A stretch of 64,000 bases of DNA from Arcicella sp040387735 (GTDB lineage: Bacteria; Bacteroidota; Bacteroidia; Cytophagales; Spirosomataceae), in assembly GCA_040387735.1 (NCBI GenBank), contig JAZKDE010000014.1:62001-126000 (forward strand), given 5' to 3'. The position numbers and the translations under genes are program-made. The stretch's first letter is position 1, and the number at the start of each line of letters is the position of its first letter. Below the pieces are notes generated by a model. The model was not told the DNA's origin and searched no databases. It saw nothing but the letters and a program-made list of their open reading frames with translations. Below, piece by piece: positions 58,780 through 64,000 of the stretch.

Positions 58780-60942
58780 ATGAAATACATTTTCCTTTGT
58801 TTAATCTCTTCCTATTCAGCTTTTTCTCAAAAGCAAACTGCCGATACAACTAAATCTAAATTATTAGAAGACGTTACCGTGCAAGGCTATCGGGCCAATG
58901 AATCGGCTATAAAACAATTACCTGATGTTCATCAAAATTATATTATTGCGGGTAAAAAAAACGAAATAATTGCCATTCAGAATCTGGATGCGAATATTTC
59001 GGAGAAAACGGGGCGACAAGTTTTTGCCAAAATTGCGGGAGCTTTCGTCTATGATATGGATGGTTCGGGAAATCAATTGAATATTTCAACCCGTGGACTC
59101 GACCCGCATAGAAGTTGGGAATATAATATTCGTCAAAATGGCGTAATGACCAATTCTGACATTTACGGTTATCCTGCCAGTCATTATTCTGCTCCATTAG
59201 AATCTATCCAAAAAATAGAATTAATCCGTGGAACGGCATCTTTGCAATACGGTTCTCAGTTTGGTGGAATGATAAATTATGTAACCAAACAAGCCGATTC
59301 GACTAAAAAAATCAATTTTGAAAGTATCAATTCTGTGGGTTCTTACGGGCTTTTTAGTTCGTATAATGCCATTGGTGGTAGTTCGGGAAAATTTCGATAC
59401 TACGCTTATTATCAAAAAAGAGTATCGGATGGCTACCGTAAAAATGCCAGTTCGGATGCTGAAGCGCAATTTTTGAGCTTAGCTTATCAGTTTAATTCAA
59501 AACTAAATCTGAAAGCCGAATTAGGACGCAGCACTTATGTATTTCATTTGCCCGGCCCACAAACCGATGCACAATTTTACGCTGACCCACGCCAAGCCAC
59601 CCGAAGTAGAAATTATTTCAGCCCTGATATTTACATTCCTTCCATTATTTTGGATTGGAAAATTAATGAATCTACTAATTTGAACTGGACGACCTCGGCA
59701 GTTTTGGGCAATCGAAGTAGCGTACAATTGGTAGCGTTAGCCAATGTTGTAGAAGACCTTACCAAAAACAGACAAGTTGACATTGATAATTTCAATAGTT
59801 ATTCATCAGAATTACGCTTGAAGAAAAACTATAATCTTGGCTCTTTACCAAGTGTGTTGATTACGGGTTTGCGATACGTTAATAACGATTTGCACCGTCA
59901 ACAATTAGGAAAAGGTACAATCGCCGCTGATTATGACCTTTCGATTACGGGCAATTTTGGGAGGGATTTACATTACAAAACCCAAAATGTGGCTTTTTTT
60001 ATTGAAAATTTAATTTATCTCACGCCAAAATTGAGCGTTTCGCCCGCTTTTAGAATTGAAAGTGGCACAACCTTGATGTCGGGAACGATTAGTTATTTAG
60101 CCCCAGAAAAAGTACCTAACGAAATCAAACACGCCTTTCCCTTATTTGGCGTGAATACTCAGTACAAAATAACACCAACGATTCGGGCGTATGCGGGTTG
60201 GGCTCAAGCGTATCGTCCCGTTATATTTTCGGATGTAATTCCTCCAACGGCTTTGGATGTAACGGACCCTAATTTAAAAGACGCTTTTGGTTATAACGCC
60301 GAAGTTGGCGTGAGCGGAACGATTGAAGATAGGTTGAGTTTTGACGTGAGTTATTTTCAAATTCAATATAATAACCGCATTGGAAGTCTAATTGTACCCG
60401 ACCAAAATGGACAAAATTACGTCTATAAAACCAACGTTGGCAATACTTTAACGAATGGACTCGAAATTTATGCCGAAGCCAAAGCTTTGAAAACGCACCG
60501 TAGTAGATTATCAGTTTTTACGGCAACTTCTTATTTTGAAGGATTTTATCAGAAAGGAACGGTGGTAATTAATGGCGAAAACAAAAGCATTGAAGGCAAT
60601 CGATTAGAAACATTACCCCGTTGGATTAGTCGAAGTGGTATTCGTTTTCAGCACAAAACCTTGAGTGCCACTTTCCAATGTAGTCACGTAACGGAAAGTT
60701 TTTCTGATGCATTAAATACGGTAACGCCAAGTGCTGACGGAGCAAAGGGAATTGTGCCCGCTTATACCGTTTTGGATTTGAATTTTACCATGAAATTTGC
60801 CAGTAATTACAGCTTAAAATTAGGCATCAATAATTTGACAAATGAACAATATTTCACCAAAAGACCAACGGGTTACCCAGGCGTGGGCATTTGGGCTTCG
60901 GATGGACGGAGTATTGTGGCAACGTTTAGTTTTAAATTATAA
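58780..60942 (+). CDS. TonB-dependent receptor (FecA-like)
   Basis: A 720-residue outer-membrane receptor with signal 'LISSYSAFSQ'. There is no carboxypeptidase-like domain; the plug starts soon after the signal ('DVTVQGYRANESAIKQLPD', 'QVFAKIAGAFVYDMDGSG', 'ISTRGLDPHRSWEYNIRQNG', 'IELIRGTASLQYGSQFGG') and the barrel ends 'RSIVATFSFKL'. The plug sequence and size fit the iron-siderophore/citrate receptor group, but the ligand is an inference. It lies after the haloperoxidase-like gene with its own promoter, and a strong terminator follows. Confidence 0.93.
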   Translation: MKYIFLCLISSYSAFSQKQTADTTKSKLLEDVTVQGYRANESAIKQLPDVHQNYIIAGKKNEIIAIQNLDANISEKTGRQVFAKIAGAFVYDMDGSGNQLNISTRGLDPHRSWEYNIRQNGVMTNSDIYGYPASHYSAPLESIQKIELIRGTASLQYGSQFGGMINYVTKQADSTKKINFESINSVGSYGLFSSYNAIGGSSGKFRYYAYYQKRVSDGYRKNASSDAEAQFLSLAYQFNSKLNLKAELGRSTYVFHLPGPQTDAQFYADPRQATRSRNYFSPDIYIPSIILDWKINESTNLNWTTSAVLGNRSSVQLVALANVVEDLTKNRQVDIDNFNSYSSELRLKKNYNLGSLPSVLITGLRYVNNDLHRQQLGKGTIAADYDLSITGNFGRDLHYKTQNVAFFIENLIYLTPKLSVSPAFRIESGTTLMSGTISYLAPEKVPNEIKHAFPLFGVNTQYKITPTIRAYAGWAQAYRPVIFSDVIPPTALDVTDPNLKDAFGYNAEVGVSGTIEDRLSFDVSYFQIQYNNRIGSLIVPDQNGQNYVYKTNVGNTLTNGLEIYAEAKALKTHRSRLSVFTATSYFEGFYQKGTVVINGENKSIEGNRLETLPRWISRSGIRFQHKTLSATFQCSHVTESFSDALNTVTPSADGAKGIVPAYTVLDLNFTMKFASNYSLKLGINNLTNEQYFTKRPTGYPGVGIWASDGRSIVATFSFKL

Positions 60943-60957
60943 TAGAAATTTATCACA

Positions 60958-60991
60958 AAAAAGCCGTTTGGATTGTTCCAAACGGCTTTTT
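60958..60991. terminator. Strong bidirectional terminator
   Basis: A 15-bp stem (60958-60972 with 60977-60991) around AGCCGTTTGG, 4-nt loop, with A- and T-tracts on both sides, between convergent genes. Confidence 0.92.
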
Positions 60992-61009
60992 ATTTTGTAA
61001 ATTTTCACC

Positions 61010-62953
61010 TTACTCAACCCGCTTCAAATGTACATTCTCAACTGGACGAATAATTAATGGTACTTTCTCAACCTTTACTGCTGAAGTATCAAGTCCAAAC
61101 CATTTATCTTCGGATGGGGTGAAATCTTTGATGAAGAAATAAGCTTTCATAATACTTCCTTCCACGAGCGAAAGTTGATTTTCAAATGAAAGAAAACGCT
61201 CTAACACGACAAAACGGAAATCACCAATAACATTTTGCTTATTTAATGATTCGTATCGTGAAGTAATATCAACTTCTCCTTTTTTCACCATATCCTCCAC
61301 AACTTTTCGGAAATAAAGGTTTATTTTTTGTTCAACTTTAAAACCTAATCTAAAATTAACTTTAATAATATCGTCCGATTCGATGACATTTACTTTGTAT
61401 TCCATTGTATATGGATCATCTAAGGTATCAACGTGGACGAACCAATAAATATCTGCTCTTTTGGGGCGTTTTTGGAAGATAGAGTAAATAATTTTATTTT
61501 CAATATCAGAAGTTCGAGCGGCATTTGACATAAAAACTAAGTGAGTTGCGTATTTTGGAATACTCATATCTTGACTCAATTCTTTGAGTGGCTCAATGTA
61601 ATCCATCAATTTAACGTACTCCGTCAATCGCATTTTAATGATATTGGCTCGGTACCAAATAACCATCAAAGCAATAATAGCGGCTGCCATAAACAGAGAG
61701 ACATATCCACCGTGAACAAATTTGCGAAGATTGGCAATCAAAAATGCTCCTTCAATGGCAACGTACACCACAATAAAACCAACAACCCACCACATATCAA
61801 ATTTCTTAATATGTAAATAATAAGCCATTAAAGCAGTAGTCATCAACATAGTAAGTGTAATGGCCAAACCGTAAGCCGCTTCCATATTAGCTGATTCTTT
61901 GAACCATAAAACGACTCCAATACAACCTAACCACAAGAAAATGTTCATACTCGGAACATACAATTGTCCTTTTTGGTCAGATGGGTAATGCAAACGAACT
62001 TTAGGCCAAAAATTCAAACGAATGGCTTCTGAAACCAAGGTAAAAGAACCCGAAATCAAAGCTTGACTGGCAATAACTGCCGCCGCCGTAGCGATAACAA
62101 TTCCCCAAATCAAGAACCATTCTGGCATCAATTCAAAGATTGGTTTTCTTCCGTTCAATAACTGTCCATTTTGAGTCAGCAACCATGCTCCTTGTCCAAA
62201 ATATTGTAAAAGAAGACAAAGTTTTACAAATACCCAGCTAACTCGGATATTTCCACGTCCACAATGTCCTAAATCTGAATACAGTGCTTCTGCTCCCGTT
62301 GTACACAAGAAAACAGCTCCCAGAATCCAGAAACCACTTTCACTACCGTGTGGGTTAGTCAAAAGTTCATAACCATAGAGTGGAGAGATAGCTTTTAAGA
62401 TTGTCCAATCCTGAGCAATCCAGATAATTCCAAAAATGGCTAACATTGAAAACCAAATCAGCATCACTGGGCCAAAAGCACGCCCCACAACTCCCGTTCC
62501 GAAAATTTGGAACATAAAAAGTCCCGTAATAATAGCAATTACAATAGGAACTGTTTGAAGGTCAGGATAAATTTTGAGCAATCCTTCCACCGCCGAAGCA
62601 ACTGAAATTGGAGGTGTAATAACTCCGTCCGCCAAAAGTGTAGCTGCTCCAATGATAGCAGGAATAGTAAGCCATTTTGCGTGCCTACGCACCAAAGCAA
62701 AAAGAGCTAAAATACCACCTTCGCCACGGTTATCGGCTCTCAAAATCAAGATGACATACTTGAGGGTTGTTTGAAGGGTGAGTGTCCAGAATATACAAGA
62801 TAAACCACCTAAGACTGTTCTTTCATCAATGGCTTCTTTATCAATGATAGACTGCATAACGTACAGGGGAGAAGTCCCAATGTCGCCGTAAATAATTCCC
62901 ATCGCTACCAGCAGACCCGCTGCGGTGGCTTTGTCCATGTTTTTGTGTTCCAT
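61010..62953 (-). CDS. kup: Kup-type low-affinity potassium uptake protein
   Basis: A potassium:proton symporter of the inner membrane, 647 residues from the ATG ending at 62953 (MEHKNMDKATAAG). Further-upstream in-frame codons are less likely because Kup proteins start close to the first helix. Landmarks are 'MGIIYGDIGTSPLYVMQS', about twelve helices up to residue ~450, and a soluble C-terminal domain of ~200 residues ('PKYATHLVFMSNA', 'KRADIYWFVHVDT'). It is transcribed alone with a terminator shared with the TonB receptor. Confidence 0.94.
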   Translation of the reverse strand: MEHKNMDKATAAGLLVAMGIIYGDIGTSPLYVMQSIIDKEAIDERTVLGGLSCIFWTLTLQTTLKYVILILRADNRGEGGILALFALVRRHAKWLTIPAIIGAATLLADGVITPPISVASAVEGLLKIYPDLQTVPIVIAIITGLFMFQIFGTGVVGRAFGPVMLIWFSMLAIFGIIWIAQDWTILKAISPLYGYELLTNPHGSESGFWILGAVFLCTTGAEALYSDLGHCGRGNIRVSWVFVKLCLLLQYFGQGAWLLTQNGQLLNGRKPIFELMPEWFLIWGIVIATAAAVIASQALISGSFTLVSEAIRLNFWPKVRLHYPSDQKGQLYVPSMNIFLWLGCIGVVLWFKESANMEAAYGLAITLTMLMTTALMAYYLHIKKFDMWWVVGFIVVYVAIEGAFLIANLRKFVHGGYVSLFMAAAIIALMVIWYRANIIKMRLTEYVKLMDYIEPLKELSQDMSIPKYATHLVFMSNAARTSDIENKIIYSIFQKRPKRADIYWFVHVDTLDDPYTMEYKVNVIESDDIIKVNFRLGFKVEQKINLYFRKVVEDMVKKGEVDITSRYESLNKQNVIGDFRFVVLERFLSFENQLSLVEGSIMKAYFFIKDFTPSEDKWFGLDTSAVKVEKVPLIIRPVENVHLKRVE

Positions 62954-63169
62954 AGATGGAAGCGAACTGTAAATTCGGATATAGTTAATTGCCAATAATT
63001 ATTGATTAAGGCGGTGAAAATTCACAACAATTAACAAATAATCAGTTACTTATAATTAATTCACGAAATATTACAATTATTTAGTGTTTGTAAAGGTTTA
63101 ATCAAACAATATTACGATTTGTTTACTATCAAAAGCAAATATAATATTTCTAATGAAATATTTGTTATA

Positions 63170-63207
63170 AAATAGCCATTTCAAATTTGATTTTGAAATG
63201 GCTATTT
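63170..63207 (-). terminator. Strong terminator after nuoD
   Basis: A 16-bp perfect stem (63170-63185 with 63192-63207) around AAATAGCCATTTCAAA, 6-nt loop. It lies 33 nt after the nuoD stop. Confidence 0.85.
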
Positions 63208-63239
63208 ATCGATTTATCTAAAATTTATTCTCTAAAAAT

Positions 63240-64000
63240 CTATCTATCTACCTCACCCATCACCAAATCCATTGACCCAATAATCGCCACTAAATCTGCC
63301 AACATGGCTCCACGGCTAATTTCTGGAATGATTGACAAATTATGCAACGAACACGCACGAGCTTTTAAGCGTACAGGAATATCCGAGCGTCCGTCTGTAC
63401 GGAAGAAGAAACCTAATTCGCCTTTCGGGTTTTCGGCACGAGCGTAAAAATCCATTGCTTGCGGACGAATTTTCTTGGGTAATAATGCTTGCGGGTCGAA
63501 ATCTTGCGTTCTTTTATGGTCGTTTTTCAGTTGAATAAGGCATTGCTCAATAATCTTAATTGATTCATCACATTCTTGCACTCGCACGTAATTTCTATCC
63601 CAACAATCGCCAACCGTTCCCATTTCGCCTTTCCCGATGGGAATATCAAAATCTATTTCTGGATAAACCGAATAACCATCGACTTTACGAAGATCAAGTT
63701 TCAAACCCGAACCTCTCAAAACTGGCCCAGTACAACCGTAATTTATCGCCAAATCCATTGGAAGAACGCCCACATTTGCTGTCCGTTGCACAAAGATTTT
63801 ATTCTCAATAATCAATTCTCGCAATTCAACCATTTTGGGTTTTAGGTAATTGATAAACTCCGTACAACGTTCTTCAAAACCAACGGGCAAATCATAAAAC
63901 AGACCACCCACCCAAATATAATTATAGAGCATTCTCGCTCCGCAAATCCATTCCAAAAGTCGCTGAATATGCTCACGGTCACGCATAATCCACAAAAATG
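63240..64000 (-). CDS. nuoD: NADH-quinone oxidoreductase subunit D, 5' end cut by window edge
   Basis: The 49-kDa subunit of respiratory complex I, which lines the quinone-binding cavity. The frame is open through the right edge (it reads FLWIMRDREHIQ there), so the start is outside the window. The visible C-terminal ~250 residues show 'ICGARMLYNYIWVGGL', 'YGCTGPVLRGSG', 'GDCWDRNYVRVQE' and the closing 'DLVAIIGSMDLVMGEVDR', all standard NuoD blocks. In many genomes nuoE would follow at once, but a strong terminator follows here and the next gene is kup, so the nuo operon is split or ends at this gene. Confidence 0.94.
   Translation of the reverse strand, partial: FLWIMRDREHIQRLLEWICGARMLYNYIWVGGLFYDLPVGFEERCTEFINYLKPKMVELRELIIENKIFVQRTANVGVLPMDLAINYGCTGPVLRGSGLKLDLRKVDGYSVYPEIDFDIPIGKGEMGTVGDCWDRNYVRVQECDESIKIIEQCLIQLKNDHKRTQDFDPQALLPKKIRPQAMDFYARAENPKGELGFFFRTDGRSDIPVRLKARACSLHNLSIIPEISRGAMLADLVAIIGSMDLVMGEVDR

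Noticed and set aside
52097..60942. Polysaccharide-utilisation locus
   Set aside because: Neither TonB receptor has a SusD gene beside it, and there are no glycoside hydrolases in the cluster.
1..64000. Mobile elements, CRISPR arrays, tRNA or rRNA genes
   Set aside because: I looked for transposase or integrase proteins, regularly spaced repeats and tRNA-like T-loops in intergenic regions on both strands and saw none.

Overview
The window is ordinary chromosomal DNA from a member of the Bacteroidota, most likely a Cytophagales-type bacterium. This rests on the AT-rich composition, repeated matches to the Bacteroidota promoter element TAnnTTTG with few Shine-Dalgarno sites, many lipoprotein signals, TonB-dependent receptors without E. 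coli-type partners, a GH3/beta-lactamase fusion, and DUF1800, DUF349, LVIVD and CRTAC1-type proteins. I name no genus, because no rRNA or other diagnostic gene is present. I saw no tRNA, rRNA, CRISPR array, insertion sequence, integrase or phage gene. A run of ten Ns (3117-3126) breaks prfA and is an assembly gap.

Layout. 1-5.6 kb: purB (cut at the left edge), an orphan sensor kinase, prfA, two small lipoproteins and a membrane-anchored LytTR regulator. 5.7-13.8 kb: a degenerate esterase, a PBP4-type D,D-peptidase, a flavin/2Fe-2S reductase with a small ABM-family protein, the GH3-serine hydrolase fusion and a repeat lipoprotein. 14-18.2 kb: a LytS-type kinase and a large HExxH metalloprotease. 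18.3-22.4 kb: a probable six-gene operon read leftward from an ECF sigma factor and its presumed anti-sigma factor into three lipoproteins and an outer-membrane barrel. 22.6-31.5 kb: gatB, a thioredoxin-fold lipid-side protein, proC, a MerC-type membrane protein behind a striking palindromic operator, DUF1800, DUF349 and a beta-CASP nuclease. 31.7-37.1 kb: two acyl-CoA dehydrogenases, an enoyl-CoA hydratase, an AraC regulator and a lone hisH. 37.2-46.4 kb: sensor kinases, an NtrC-type regulator paired with its kinase, a TMTC-like membrane/TPR protein and a SNF2 helicase. 46.7-61 kb: an envelope-centred cluster (two AhpD-like proteins, TonB receptors, CRTAC1 protein, MFS transporter, DUF3179 protein, outer-membrane barrel, vanadium-haloperoxidase-like protein). 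61-64 kb: kup and the end of nuoD.

The best candidate for an undescribed system is the 46.7-61 kb cluster. On its left part, six same-strand genes encode outer-membrane uptake, a secreted calcium-propeller protein, inner-membrane export or import, two near-identical CxxCxxxH AhpD-like proteins and a membrane DUF3179 protein with its own CxxC. On its right part, a haloperoxidase-type lipoprotein is followed by a second TonB receptor. A redox or halogen-linked substrate pathway is an inference. Secondary candidates are the sigma-factor operon, the MerC operator and the esterase that has lost both its Ser and its His.

A general property of the window is the use of long, often perfect hairpins at gene ends, including a 26-bp perfect inverted repeat after proC.
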